Source of the DNA: Actinomycetes bacterium
Lineage (GTDB): Bacteria > Actinomycetota > Actinomycetes > Propionibacteriales > Nocardioidaceae
NCBI GenBank assembly: GCA_023417775.1
Contig: JAEZEJ010000028.1
Span: forward strand, 1 to 64,000
Direction of reading: 5' to 3'
Length of the DNA: 64,000 bases
This document shows, piece by piece, positions 50,789 through 59,598 of this stretch. Under the pieces are notes generated by a model. That model saw nothing but the letters and a program-made list of their open reading frames with translations, was not told where the DNA came from and did no database searches. A program made the translations under genes and the position numbers. Within the stretch, counting starts at the first letter, position 1. Every line of letters begins with the position of its first letter.

Positions 50789-51396
50789 GCCACGGCGACC
50801 GCTGCGGCCCGATCCCCGACCCCGAGCTTCTCGTAGACATGGGTCAGGTGGGTCTTGACGGTGGCCTCGCTGACGAAGAGCGTCCGAGCGATCTCGCGGT
50901 TGGAGCGGCCGCGGGCGACGAGTCGCAGGACCTCCCCCTCCCGGTCGCTCAGCTCGGCCGTGTCCGCGCGCACCCGCGAGACGATCCGGGTGGCGACCGA
51001 GGGTGAGAGCACCGACTCACCGCGCGCCGCCGCGCGTACCCCGGCGAACAGCTCTTCGCGCCTGGCGTCCTTGAGCAGATAGCCGGTCGCCCCGGCGTCG
51101 AGCGCGGCCATGATGTCGCGATCGGTGTCGTAGGTGGTGAGCACGAGCACGTGGCCGCGGATCCTCCGCCGGGCCAGCTCCGTGATCGCGTCGACCCCGC
51201 TGCCACCGGGCATCCGCAGATCCATGAGGACGACATCGGGGTCGGTCCGCGCGACCAGCTCGACGGCCGCCGGACCATCGGAGGCCTCACCGACCACGAC
51301 GAGGTCGCCGGCCGATTCGAGCATGCCCCGCAGACCGTCGCGGACCACCGGATGGTCGTCGACGAGGACGATCGAGATGCGCATCGGCTCAGTCAT
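50761..51396 (-). CDS. NarL/FixJ-type response regulator (module B)
   Basis: A 211-residue regulator: acidic pair in IVLVDDHPVVRDG, phospho-Asp in VLMDLRMPGGSG, LLKD Lys and LuxR HTH LSDREGEVLRLVARGRSNREIARTLFVSEATVKTHL. Last gene of the ATPase-permease-kinase-regulator operon, overlapping the kinase by 8 nt. Paralogous in layout to the regulator at 24449-25093. An alternative ATG 12 nt later gives MRISIVLV. Confidence 0.9.
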   Translation of the reverse strand: MTEPMRISIVLVDDHPVVRDGLRGMLESAGDLVVVGEASDGPAAVELVARTDPDVVLMDLRMPGGSGVDAITELARRRIRGHVLVLTTYDTDRDIMAALDAGATGYLLKDARREELFAGVRAAARGESVLSPSVATRIVSRVRADTAELSDREGEVLRLVARGRSNREIARTLFVSEATVKTHLTHVYEKLGVGDRAAAVAVAYERRLLGD

Positions 51397-52648
51397 CGTG
51401 CGCCGATGGTAGACGAAGCGAGACGGCGGTGCCGCCGCCGTCCTCGGACTCGACGAGCAGGTCGCCGCCAGCGCGCTCGGCCCGGCGGCGCATCCCGCCG
51501 ATACCGAAGCCGCTGACCTCGTCGGCCACCGTCGCCCGCGGGTCGAAGCCGGAACCATCATCGCGGATGTCCACCATGACCCCCTCGTCGGTGTACGAGA
51601 GCGTGACAGCGGCGCGGGTGGCCCGGGCGTGACGCGCCGTGTTGGCGAGGGCCTCCATCACGATCCGCAGCACGACGACCTCTCGGTCGGGACCGAGCGT
51701 GAGGGGATCACCCGTGACGACCACCTCGGCGGCGATATCGTGCTGGCCTGACCAGGCACGGACCCGCTCGGTCAGCACGCTCGGCAGCGACGACCCGCCC
51801 AGCCCGTCCGGCCCCAGTGCCACGACGACCCGCCGGGCGTCCTGGAGCGAGGACCTGGCCAGCGCCTCCGCGCGCTGCAGGTGCTCGGCCACGGCGGGCG
51901 CCACCGGCACATCGGCGGCAGCCTGCAGCTGCGTGACGATGCCGGCGAGCCCCTGGGCCACCGTGTCGTGCAGTTCGAGGGCGAGACGCTCCCGCTCGTC
52001 GCGCACCCCCTCGGCCCGCGCGCGCTCCCAGAGCTCGGCCTCCAGCGTGGCGTTGTCGTTCAGCGCCCGTTCGAGCTTGGCATTCGCCTCTTCGAGCGCG
52101 GCGATCGTCGCGGCGCGCTCCGTGGCGAGCGCGGTCTCGTCGCGGCCGAGCCGCGCGAAGACCGTCATGAGCATGAGGTGCACGATCAGCAGAAGTCCGA
52201 AGAGCACGTACTGCAGGCCGCGGAGCGGTAACCCGCCCGACTGCGCCGCGGCCAAGGTGATCGCGCTGCCCACGCGGACGACCATCGCCCAGCGGCCCCG
52301 GGCATAGCGTTCGGCGTCGAAGTAGCCGGCCGCGGCGTACAGGGAGCCGAGCGGGTTGAGCCAGGTGAGGGCGAAGGCCACGAGCGTGCGCACCATCACG
52401 TACACGTGACCCAGAGCATCATCGGTGGGCTCCTCGCGAGGACGGTCCCCGCACCACCAGTGCCCGATCGCCAGGAGAGCCGAGAGCCCGAGGATGACCG
52501 GGGCCCGGTCGGCCGTGCCGAAGGCGGGCCCGGTGGCCAGGCACAGCACCACGGTGGCGACCAGCAGCACATAGGGACCCCGGCGCAGGAGCCACGACCA
52601 GCGTCGGTCGAGGTCCGTCGCGAGATCGCTGCCGCTGCGCTCGCTCAT
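51389..52648 (-). CDS. Sensor histidine kinase, HisKA_3 type (module B)
   Basis: A 419-residue kinase. Four to six hydrophobic segments (about 22-165), a coiled coil (TERAATIAALEEANAKLERALNDNATLEAELWERA, about 170-205), H-box RLALELHDTVAQGLAGI, and ATPase motifs DDGSGFDP and GFGIGGMRRRAE. It lacks a large outer sensor domain, like LiaS or DesK. It sits between the permease and the regulator in a four-gene leftward operon. Confidence 0.9.
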   Translation of the reverse strand: MSERSGSDLATDLDRRWSWLLRRGPYVLLVATVVLCLATGPAFGTADRAPVILGLSALLAIGHWWCGDRPREEPTDDALGHVYVMVRTLVAFALTWLNPLGSLYAAAGYFDAERYARGRWAMVVRVGSAITLAAAQSGGLPLRGLQYVLFGLLLIVHLMLMTVFARLGRDETALATERAATIAALEEANAKLERALNDNATLEAELWERARAEGVRDERERLALELHDTVAQGLAGIVTQLQAAADVPVAPAVAEHLQRAEALARSSLQDARRVVVALGPDGLGGSSLPSVLTERVRAWSGQHDIAAEVVVTGDPLTLGPDREVVVLRIVMEALANTARHARATRAAVTLSYTDEGVMVDIRDDGSGFDPRATVADEVSGFGIGGMRRRAERAGGDLLVESEDGGGTAVSLRLPSAHDD

Positions 52649-52674
52649 GCCGCTCCTCGATCCGCCGATGGTCG

Positions 52675-53424
52675 TCACTCCCAGCGAAAGTAACGTGCCG
52701 CGACGGCTCCGGCGAGCACGGTCCAGGCCAGCAGCACGATCAGGTGCATCGGATCGGGCCAGTCGCCGGCGACCGCCTGCTCCAGCCCCAGGACCGCCGC
52801 GCCATTGGGGGTCAGACCCACGAGGGTCTCCGCCCACTGGGGAAGGGCGCTGATCGGGTACCAGACGCCCGCGGTGAACATCGAGGGGAAGAACACCGCC
52901 GTGCCGATCACCGTCGCGGTCTTCGCCGAAGGCGCCAGCCCGGCGATCAGCGCACCGCAGGCGAGATTCGCGGCGACCGCGCAGACATAGACGAGCGCGG
53001 CCGAACCGAGGGACGCGATCCGGACATCGTAGACGGCGTAGCCCACGAGCAGCGCGAGCCCCGAACCGAGGAGCACGGCCCCGGCGTGGAGCACCCCTTG
53101 GGCGAGGAGCAGGTCGCCCGCCCGGGCCGGGGTCGTGGCGTACCGCCGCAGCACCAGCCTCTCGCGATAGGTGGAGATGACCGCGGGCATCGTCATGAGC
53201 GAGGCCATGATGGCGGTCAGGATCAGCGCGGTCGGCACATAGAGGTCGACCGTCCGCAGCCCGCCCAGGTCCTCGTTCGGGGTGCGGAAGTCCGGGATCA
53301 GGCCCAGGATCCCCAGCAGCGCGGGCGGGAAGACGATGATCCAGAACAGTGCGCCGGGCTCACGCAGCATCAGTCGCGTCTCGGCGCCCAGGACGGCGCG
53401 GACCGTGGTGGCGGTGGTGCTCAT
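52675..53424 (-). CDS. ABC-2 exporter permease (module B)
   Basis: A 249-residue six-helix permease: AETRLMLREPGALFWIIVFPPALLGILGLIPDF, then IMASLMTMPAVISTYRERLVLRRYATTPARAGDLLLAQ (the conserved cytoplasmic segment shared with module A) and FFPSMFTAGVWYPISALPQWAETLVGLTP. Overlaps the ATPase gene by 4 nt. Substrate unknown; the linked two-component system suggests export of a membrane-active or toxic compound. Confidence 0.88.
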   Translation of the reverse strand: MSTTATTVRAVLGAETRLMLREPGALFWIIVFPPALLGILGLIPDFRTPNEDLGGLRTVDLYVPTALILTAIMASLMTMPAVISTYRERLVLRRYATTPARAGDLLLAQGVLHAGAVLLGSGLALLVGYAVYDVRIASLGSAALVYVCAVAANLACGALIAGLAPSAKTATVIGTAVFFPSMFTAGVWYPISALPQWAETLVGLTPNGAAVLGLEQAVAGDWPDPMHLIVLLAWTVLAGAVAARYFRWE

Positions 53425-54353
53425 CGGTCGGCTCCTTCGGATTCACGGCGGACGACATCGAGATAGGCCTCGTCCAGACTCGAATCGGTGATCCGCAGGC
53501 CATGCGGTCGGATGCCCTCGGCCGCGAGGTGGTCGAGGACCGCGAGGATGCCGTCGTCATCGGTGACCACCTGGAGGGTCTGGTCGCTGGAGGTCACATC
53601 GGCGACCCCGTCGAAGGTCCGCAGGAGATCGGGGGCGACCTGCGCCGAGGGGGCGAAGCGCATCACCGCCGGAGCCGCCGTGCTGCCGACGAGTCCGGCA
53701 GGGGTGTCGAGGGCGATCAGGCGGCCCTGCTCGATGACGGCGAGGCGATCGCAGAGGAACTGGGCCTCCTCCATCAGATGCGTGACGAGGACGACGGTGG
53801 TGCCCGACTCCCGCACCTCCCGCACGATCGACCACACCTCGCGCCGCGAAGCCGGGTCGAGTCCGGTGCTGAGCTCATCGAGCAGGGCGATGCGCGGACG
53901 GCCGATGAGCGCCAAGGCGATCGAGAGGCGCTGCTGCTGTCCGCCGGACAGCGCGGTCCAGGCGTGTCCGAGGCGCTCGGTGAGGCCGAGCCGATCGGCG
54001 AGCTCGTCCGGATCGCGGGGATCCTCGTAGAAGCTCGCGAAGAGCTCCAGCGCCTCGCCGACGCGGAGCTTCGGCTGCAGACCGGCCTGCTGGAGCTGCA
54101 CGCCGATATCGCGTTTCGCGGTGGCGCGGTCCCGCCAGGGGTCGATGCCGAGGATCTCGACGGTCCCCGCATCGGGGCGGGTCAGCCCCGCGACGCAGTC
54201 GATCATCGTGCTCTTGCCGGCGCCATTGGGGCCGAGCACGCCGAGGATCTCACCAGGAGCGACCTCGAGATCGATGTCGTCCACGGCGACGACCGATCCG
54301 TAGGTCTTGCGCAGCCCACGCAGCCGGATGGCAGGGGCGGTGGTCGTGGTCAT
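53421..54353 (-). CDS. ABC-2 exporter ATPase (module B)
   Basis: A 310-residue DrrA-like ATPase: Walker A GPNGAGKSTM, signature LSGGQQQRLS, Walker B IALLDELSTGLD, H-loop TH in VVLVTHLMEEAQ, and a C-terminal regulatory domain (DVTSSDQTLQVVTDDDGILAVLDHL) that the module A ATPase lacks. First gene of the operon. Its ATG follows GAGGAC. It is divergent from terC. Confidence 0.9.
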   Translation of the reverse strand: MTTTTAPAIRLRGLRKTYGSVVAVDDIDLEVAPGEILGVLGPNGAGKSTMIDCVAGLTRPDAGTVEILGIDPWRDRATAKRDIGVQLQQAGLQPKLRVGEALELFASFYEDPRDPDELADRLGLTERLGHAWTALSGGQQQRLSIALALIGRPRIALLDELSTGLDPASRREVWSIVREVRESGTTVVLVTHLMEEAQFLCDRLAVIEQGRLIALDTPAGLVGSTAAPAVMRFAPSAQVAPDLLRTFDGVADVTSSDQTLQVVTDDDGILAVLDHLAAEGIRPHGLRITDSSLDEAYLDVVRRESEGADR

Positions 54354-54472
54354 GTCCTCATCCTCGGCGCCCTCCACCGCGGGGAACATCCATCGATCCG
54401 CCAGAGCGGCGTCAACCGATCGGCCAGCCGTCGAAGTAGGCGATCGTGGGCGCGGCGTGGTTCACTAGTGCA

Positions 54473-54576
54473 CCAGGAGGGGAGTATCCCCACTCACGTC
54501 CGACTCGTCATCACGTGCGACACCGATGTCGTCCCGGGTCGGCGGCCGGTTCCACCCGGCGGGAGAGACCTCCGGT
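54473..54576 (+). promoter_or_regulatory. yybP-ykoY (Mn2+) riboswitch candidate
   Basis: Upstream of terC the leader shows CCAGGAGGGGAGTATCCCC at its 5' side and GGGAGAGACCTCCGGT at its 3' side. GGAGG pairs with CCTCC as P1, and GGGGAGTA plus GAGACC are the conserved internal-loop strings of the yybP-ykoY class. CCGGGTCGGCGGCCGG-TTCCACCCGGCGGG can form the inner stems. It ends 28 nt before the terC start. This class senses Mn2+ and often controls TerC-type exporters. Confidence 0.72.
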
Positions 54577-54603
54577 GATCCGACACGCACCGAAGGATTC
54601 TCT

Positions 54604-55596
54604 GTGGACGTCTCCCTGCTGACCTGGCTCGTCACGATCGCCGTCATCGCCGGCTTCTTCGTGTTCGACTTCTTCGCCCACGTACGCACTCCGCACGCCC
54701 CGACCCTCAAGGAGTCCGGCTTCTGGTCGGCCTTCTACATCGGCATCGCCGTGATCTTCGGCCTCATCGTCATGTGGGTGTGGGGCGGCACCTACGGCGG
54801 CGAGTACTTCGCCGGCTATGTCACCGAGAAGGCGCTGAGCGTCGACAATCTCTTCGTCTTCGTCATCATCATGGCGAGCTTCTCGGTGCCGCGGGAGTTC
54901 CAGCAGAAGGTGCTGTTGATCGGCATCGCGATGGCCCTGGTGATGCGCGGTGCCTTCATCGCCCTCGGCGCGGCGGCCATCAACGCCTACGCCTGGGTCT
55001 TCTACCTCTTCGGCGCCTTCCTGATCTACACCGCCGTCAAGCTGATCATCGACCACGTCAAGGACGACGACGATGACGGCGACAGCCGCATCGCCCGGCT
55101 GGTCAAGCGCGTGCTGCCGACCACCGACGAGTACCACGGCGACCGTCTCACCGTCCGTATCGACGGCAAGCGACTCGTCACGCCGATGCTGCTGACGCTG
55201 GTGGCGATCGGCTTCGCCGACCTGGTCTTCGCGGTGGACTCCATCCCCGCGATCTACGGTCTCACCCAGGAGGCGTACCTGGTGTTCACCGCGAACGCCT
55301 TCGCACTCCTCGGCCTGCGTCAGCTGTTCTTCCTCATCGGCGGGCTGCTCGACCGGCTCGTCTACCTCTCCTACGGCCTGTCGCTGATCCTGGCGTTCAT
55401 CGGCGTCAAGCTGGTGTTGCACGCCCTGCACGAGAACACGCTGGGCTTCATCAACGGCGGCGAGCACGTCGAGGTGCCCGAGGTGTCGACCGGGATGTCG
55501 CTGATCGTCATCATCGGCATCCTCGTCATCACGACGGTCGCCAGCCTGCTCAAGACCGGCGGCAAGGCCCAGAAGGACCCCACCCTCGAGGACTGA
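54604..55596 (+). CDS. TerC-family membrane protein (putative Mn2+ exporter)
   Basis: A 330-residue TerC/Alx protein with eight to nine membrane segments. The conserved acidic motifs YVTEKALSVDNLFVFVIIM and ADLVFAVDSIPAIYGLTQEAYLVFTANAFALLGLRQLFF are intact. The GTG at 54604 is chosen because AAGGA lies 6 nt upstream; the earlier ATG at 54526 would run through the riboswitch. TerC proteins of this type export manganese, and the riboswitch supports that role. Confidence 0.9.
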   Translation: MDVSLLTWLVTIAVIAGFFVFDFFAHVRTPHAPTLKESGFWSAFYIGIAVIFGLIVMWVWGGTYGGEYFAGYVTEKALSVDNLFVFVIIMASFSVPREFQQKVLLIGIAMALVMRGAFIALGAAAINAYAWVFYLFGAFLIYTAVKLIIDHVKDDDDDGDSRIARLVKRVLPTTDEYHGDRLTVRIDGKRLVTPMLLTLVAIGFADLVFAVDSIPAIYGLTQEAYLVFTANAFALLGLRQLFFLIGGLLDRLVYLSYGLSLILAFIGVKLVLHALHENTLGFINGGEHVEVPEVSTGMSLIVIIGILVITTVASLLKTGGKAQKDPTLED

Positions 55597-55633
55597 TCGC
55601 GACGTCCCGGCGGCCGTCTTGCGGCGGTGACCG

Positions 55634-55674
55634 GCCCGTGGTCCACTCGACATCAGGGAATTTCCACCACGGGC
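55634..55674. terminator. Inverted repeat between terC and the PAS kinase
   Basis: GCCCGTGGT (55634-55642) and ACCACGGGC (55666-55674), perfect 9-bp arms with a 23-nt loop. Could end the terC transcript or act as a regulatory site before the kinase gene. Confidence 0.4.
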
Positions 55675-55707
55675 GTACGGCTCGATCATCGACAGGACGG
55701 GCACGGC

Positions 55708-56784
55708 GTGGACCGTAGCGTCAACATCTCACAGCAGTTCCTCGAGCCCTACGCCTCACCGGCGATCGTCCGGCTCGACACCACCGGCATCGTCGTGGGA
55801 TGGAGCGATGCCGCCGAACGCATGAAGGGGTACACGGCGGCGGAGATCATCGGTCGTTCCTTCGAGACCTTCTATCGCGACGTGGACCGGCAGCGGGACA
55901 CGCCGAATCGGCTGCTCGCGGCGGCGCGGCGCGACGGCTTCGTGCAGGACACCGGGTGGCGGCTGCGGGCCGACGGGACCCAGTTCTGGGCGCATGTGAT
56001 GATCACCGCCGTCTCCGCCGGCGACGGGGCAGAGGGATTCGTCAAGGTTGTCCGTGACATCACGCCGGCGCGGCTCGAAGAGGAGTCCCGGCAACGCTTC
56101 CTGCGTACCTTCGTGCACGACTTCCAGACTCCCATCACCGCACTGGTCGGGTACACCGCGCTCCTGCAGGAGACCGTCGAGGATCCCTGCCCCCTTCTCG
56201 ATCACATCGGCACCGCCAGCGACCAGGCCGCGGACATGTTGCGCGAGCTGGCCGGCCTCGCCCAGGCCGAGACCCCGCGTCTCACGTCCATCGCCGCCGA
56301 GGAGTTCGATCTGGGCGATGTCGTGCACGATGCCGCCACCGTCGTATTGCCCGGTGACGTCTACCAACGGCTGGCGGTCACCGGCGACGGCTCGATCACC
56401 GCGCACACGCAGCGTCACACGCTCCTGCGGATTCTCGTCAATCTGCTCGACAATGCCGTCAAGTACACCGACGAGGACATCATCGTCGAGCTGACCCAGA
56501 GCGCTCGGCACATGACCATCGCGATCCATGACCACGGTCCCGGCATCGCGAAAGCGGACCTGGAGCACATCTTCCAGCCCTACTACCGTGCTCACCGCTC
56601 CGATGTGGTCGACGGCGGCACGGGACTCGGCCTCTCCAGCGCCCTCGCCCTCATCCGGACTCTCGGCGGGGAACTGCGGGTCCACAGCATCGTCGGCGAA
56701 GGATCGACCTTCACGATCGTGCTGCCGCGCGAACCGGGCTCCGGGGCCAATTCCGCCGGTCGGCCGCAGCTCGCCGCGTCCTGA
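55708..56784 (+). CDS. PAS-domain sensor histidine kinase
   Basis: A 358-residue soluble kinase. PAS domain (about 20-125; SPAIVRLDTTGIVVGWSDAAERMKGYTAAEIIGRSFETFY, closing with GFVKVVRDITPARLEEE), HisKA with FVHDFQTPITALVGY (phospho-His about 137) and HATPase with NLLDNAVKYTDED, IHDHGPGI and GGTGLGLSSAL. The H-box reads HDFQTP rather than HELRTP. No membrane segment and no linked response regulator, so it is an orphan cytosolic sensor. Confidence 0.85.
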   Translation: MDRSVNISQQFLEPYASPAIVRLDTTGIVVGWSDAAERMKGYTAAEIIGRSFETFYRDVDRQRDTPNRLLAAARRDGFVQDTGWRLRADGTQFWAHVMITAVSAGDGAEGFVKVVRDITPARLEEESRQRFLRTFVHDFQTPITALVGYTALLQETVEDPCPLLDHIGTASDQAADMLRELAGLAQAETPRLTSIAAEEFDLGDVVHDAATVVLPGDVYQRLAVTGDGSITAHTQRHTLLRILVNLLDNAVKYTDEDIIVELTQSARHMTIAIHDHGPGIAKADLEHIFQPYYRAHRSDVVDGGTGLGLSSALALIRTLGGELRVHSIVGEGSTFTIVLPREPGSGANSAGRPQLAAS

Positions 56785-56802
56785 GCCGCCGCGCAGAGGC
56801 GT

Positions 56803-58641
56803 TCACAGCCGCCCGCGCAGAGATCGATCGGCGGCGCGCTGCTGTTCGAGGGCGGCTATGAGGGTGCGCGCATCGTGCGGGCCCCGATGGCGGATGCCGT
56901 TGAGGAAGAAGGTCGGCGTGCCCATCGCACCGCTGGCGGAGGCGCTGGCCTCGTCGTCGCGGACCCGATCGCGGACCTGGGCATCGGCGCAGTCCTGCGT
57001 GAACTGGTCGAGGTCGAGGCCGAGCTGATCGGCATAGCCCACCAGGTCGTCATCCTCCAGGTGCGCCTGCGACCCGAACAGCAGGGCGTACATCTCCCAG
57101 AACTTGCCCTGCCGTCCGGCGGCCTCCGCCACGATCGCCGCATCGAAGGCGCGCGGATGGACATCCTCGAGGGGCAGGTGCCGCACCGCGAAGCACAGGT
57201 CATCGCCGAAGTGCGCGCGCAGGTCGTCGCCCATGCCGGTGCTCCGCGCGCAGAAGGGGCATTCGAAGTCGAAATACTCGACCACGACGACCGGGGCATC
57301 GGGATCGCCGTGGATGTGGTCGCGCTCGGGATCCAGCGGCGGGTCGAGCACCGTCGGCAGATCGGCGCTCTCCTCACCCAGGTGGTTCCGCGCGACACGG
57401 AAGACGATCCAGCCGAGCACCCAGGAGAGCGCCATCGCCAGCAGGACGCCCACCACCGCGAATCGGGCGGTCTCCCCCTCGAAGGCCAGCGAGACGATCA
57501 GCAGCGACATGGTGAAGCCGATCCCCGAGAGGGCGGCACCGCCCGTGACGCTGCCGGGACCGACGCCGTCCGGGAGCGTGCCGAGTCGGAGCCGGACCGC
57601 CGCCCACGCGCCGAGCGAGATGCCGAGGGTCTTGCCGACCACCAGGCCGACGACGATGCCCCAGGTCACCGGCGAGCGCAGCGCCTCCCCGAGGACGCCT
57701 CCGCGCAGGTCCACGCCCGCATTGGCGAGCGCGAAGATCGGCACGATGACGAGGGCGACCGGTGCGGCGATGACCGTGTGCAGACGCTCGTTCACCGAGA
57801 TCGAGCGCGCGAGGCCCGCCTGGGCCGACCGGGCCACCCGCGCCTGCGGTGACTGCCAGTAGTCCCGGAAGAGGTACTTGGCGCGGACGACGTCCTCGCG
57901 CTCGGGGGCCGCCGCGGGGACGAGCAGCCCGGCGGCCATACCGGCGAGCGAGGGATGGATGCCCGAGAGCAGGGTGGCCGCCCAGAGCACGACGATCACG
58001 ACGACATAGGGGCTGCTCCGCCACTGCTTCGAGCGGCCGAGCAGCCACAGCAGACCGAGGCATCCGAAGGCGATGAGGAGCGGGGTGATGGCGAGATCGT
58101 CGGTGTAGAAGATGCCGATGATGGAGACGGCGAGGAAGTCGTCGACGACCGTCAGGGTGAGCAGGAAGACCCGCAGCTGGCTCGACATCGCGGGTCCGAC
58201 GAGGGCGAGCGCCCCGAGCAGGAAGGCCGTGTCGGTGCCGACGACCGCGCCCCATCCTCGGGCCGCCTCACCGCCGGCGATCGCCAGGTAGAGCAGGGCG
58301 GGAAGCGCCACGCCGAACAGGCCGGCGACGAGGGGCACGAGGGCGCGACGGCGGTCCCGCAGGGAGCCGACGGCGAACTCCTGGCGCACCTCCAGGCCGA
58401 TGAGGAAGAAGAAGACCACCATGAGGCCGTCGTTGACCCAGTGGTGCAGGTCCATGTCGATGATGAAGTCGCCGACCTCGACCATGATCGGGATTTCCAG
58501 CAGATGCTCGTAGCCGTCGGAGAACGGGGAGTTGGCCCACACCAGGGCGATCAGCGCGACGCCGACGAGCAGCAGGGCGCTCCCGGACTCGGTGCGCAAC
58601 CGCTCGATGACTCGCTGGACCCCCGCGTCGACCGCGCTCAT
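56803..58641 (-). CDS. nhaA: NhaA Na+/H+ antiporter fused to a DsbA-like thioredoxin domain
   Basis: A 612-residue fusion. NhaA domain about 1-415: HHWVNDGLMVVFFFLIGLEVRQEF, GTDTAFLLGALALVG, the essential Asp pair in TVVDDFLAVSIIGIFYTDD and the GIGFTMSLLIVSLAFEG closing helix. DsbA-like domain about 430-605 with EYFDFECPFCARSTG (CPFC near 461-464) and the cis-Pro segment MGTPTFFLNG. ATG at 58641 with GAGAGGT upstream. Such fusions are known in actinobacteria; the role of the thiol domain is not established. Confidence 0.92.
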   Translation of the reverse strand: MSAVDAGVQRVIERLRTESGSALLLVGVALIALVWANSPFSDGYEHLLEIPIMVEVGDFIIDMDLHHWVNDGLMVVFFFLIGLEVRQEFAVGSLRDRRRALVPLVAGLFGVALPALLYLAIAGGEAARGWGAVVGTDTAFLLGALALVGPAMSSQLRVFLLTLTVVDDFLAVSIIGIFYTDDLAITPLLIAFGCLGLLWLLGRSKQWRSSPYVVVIVVLWAATLLSGIHPSLAGMAAGLLVPAAAPEREDVVRAKYLFRDYWQSPQARVARSAQAGLARSISVNERLHTVIAAPVALVIVPIFALANAGVDLRGGVLGEALRSPVTWGIVVGLVVGKTLGISLGAWAAVRLRLGTLPDGVGPGSVTGGAALSGIGFTMSLLIVSLAFEGETARFAVVGVLLAMALSWVLGWIVFRVARNHLGEESADLPTVLDPPLDPERDHIHGDPDAPVVVVEYFDFECPFCARSTGMGDDLRAHFGDDLCFAVRHLPLEDVHPRAFDAAIVAEAAGRQGKFWEMYALLFGSQAHLEDDDLVGYADQLGLDLDQFTQDCADAQVRDRVRDDEASASASGAMGTPTFFLNGIRHRGPHDARTLIAALEQQRAADRSLRGRL

Positions 58642-58779
58642 ATCGCTCACCTCTCGGACAACTCCGCCGAGCGTCAACTTACTCCCGCCGAGCGTGCGTC
58701 ATCGAATGTGACGCTTGCGTCCCCTGACCCGCTCAGGAAGGATCGCCACGGCACCTATGCCGATTCTCTGGGAGGCCGG

Positions 58780-59598
58780 ATGCAGCAGACGAGCGCACGT
58801 GACATGACCTTCGACGTCGAACAGGGCGGGGACGGTCCACCGGTCGTGCTCTTACACGGATTCCCCGAGACCGCGGCCAGCTGGCGGACCGTCGCCGGGA
58901 TGCTGCAGGAGGCGGGCCACCGCACCTATGCGCCGAATCAGCGCGGCTACTCGCCCGGCGCACGGCCCGACGGAGTCGAGTCCTATTCGATGGACACCCT
59001 GGCCGAGGATGTGCTCGCACTCGCCGATGCCTGGGGCCTGGATCGCTTCCACCTCGTGGGGCACGACTGGGGATCGGCGGTGGCGTGGAAGCTCGCGGCG
59101 CTGCATCCCGAACGGGTCGAGACCCTGACGGCGGTATCGGTGCCCCACCTGGCGGCGTACGGATGGGCCCTGGCGAATGATCCCGACCAGCAGCGGCGCG
59201 CCTCCTATATCGGCCTGTTCCGCGACGGGCAGCGCGCCGAGGGCCTCCTGCTGGAGGACGATGCCCGGCGGCTCATCGCGATGTTCGAGGGCCGTGTACC
59301 GGAGACGCTCATCGAGGAGCACGTCGCGACGCTGCGCGAGCCGGGGGCGCTGACCGCGGCCCTCAACTGGTATCGCGCCATGGGCCCGGAGACCGACCTG
59401 CCCGCGGTCCGCGTGCCGACGACCTATGTCTGGAGCACCGCCGACCAGGCCCTCGGTCGCGCCGGGGCCGAACGCTGCGGGGATCACGTCGACGCCGACT
59501 ACCGCTTCGTCGAGCTCGAGGGGATCTCCCACTGGATCCCCGAGGAGGCTCCCCGCGCTCTGACCGACGCCATCCTCGCGCGCACCTCGGGACAGTGA
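58780..59598 (+). CDS. Alpha/beta-hydrolase, epoxide hydrolase-like
   Basis: A 272-residue hydrolase. Oxyanion segment VVLLHGFPETAASWR, nucleophile elbow GHDWGS with Asp as the nucleophile (typical of epoxide hydrolases and dehalogenases), a lid region, and the catalytic His in GISHWIPEEAP. GGGAGG lies just before the ATG. Its stop overlaps the start of the GlcD-type oxidase, so the two are co-transcribed. Confidence 0.87.
   Translation: MQQTSARDMTFDVEQGGDGPPVVLLHGFPETAASWRTVAGMLQEAGHRTYAPNQRGYSPGARPDGVESYSMDTLAEDVLALADAWGLDRFHLVGHDWGSAVAWKLAALHPERVETLTAVSVPHLAAYGWALANDPDQQRRASYIGLFRDGQRAEGLLLEDDARRLIAMFEGRVPETLIEEHVATLREPGALTAALNWYRAMGPETDLPAVRVPTTYVWSTADQALGRAGAERCGDHVDADYRFVELEGISHWIPEEAPRALTDAILARTSGQ

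Noticed and set aside
57955..58779. N-terminal extension of the alpha/beta-hydrolase frame
   Set aside because: It is antisense to NhaA and lacks any domain; the ATG at 58780 has a good ribosome binding site.
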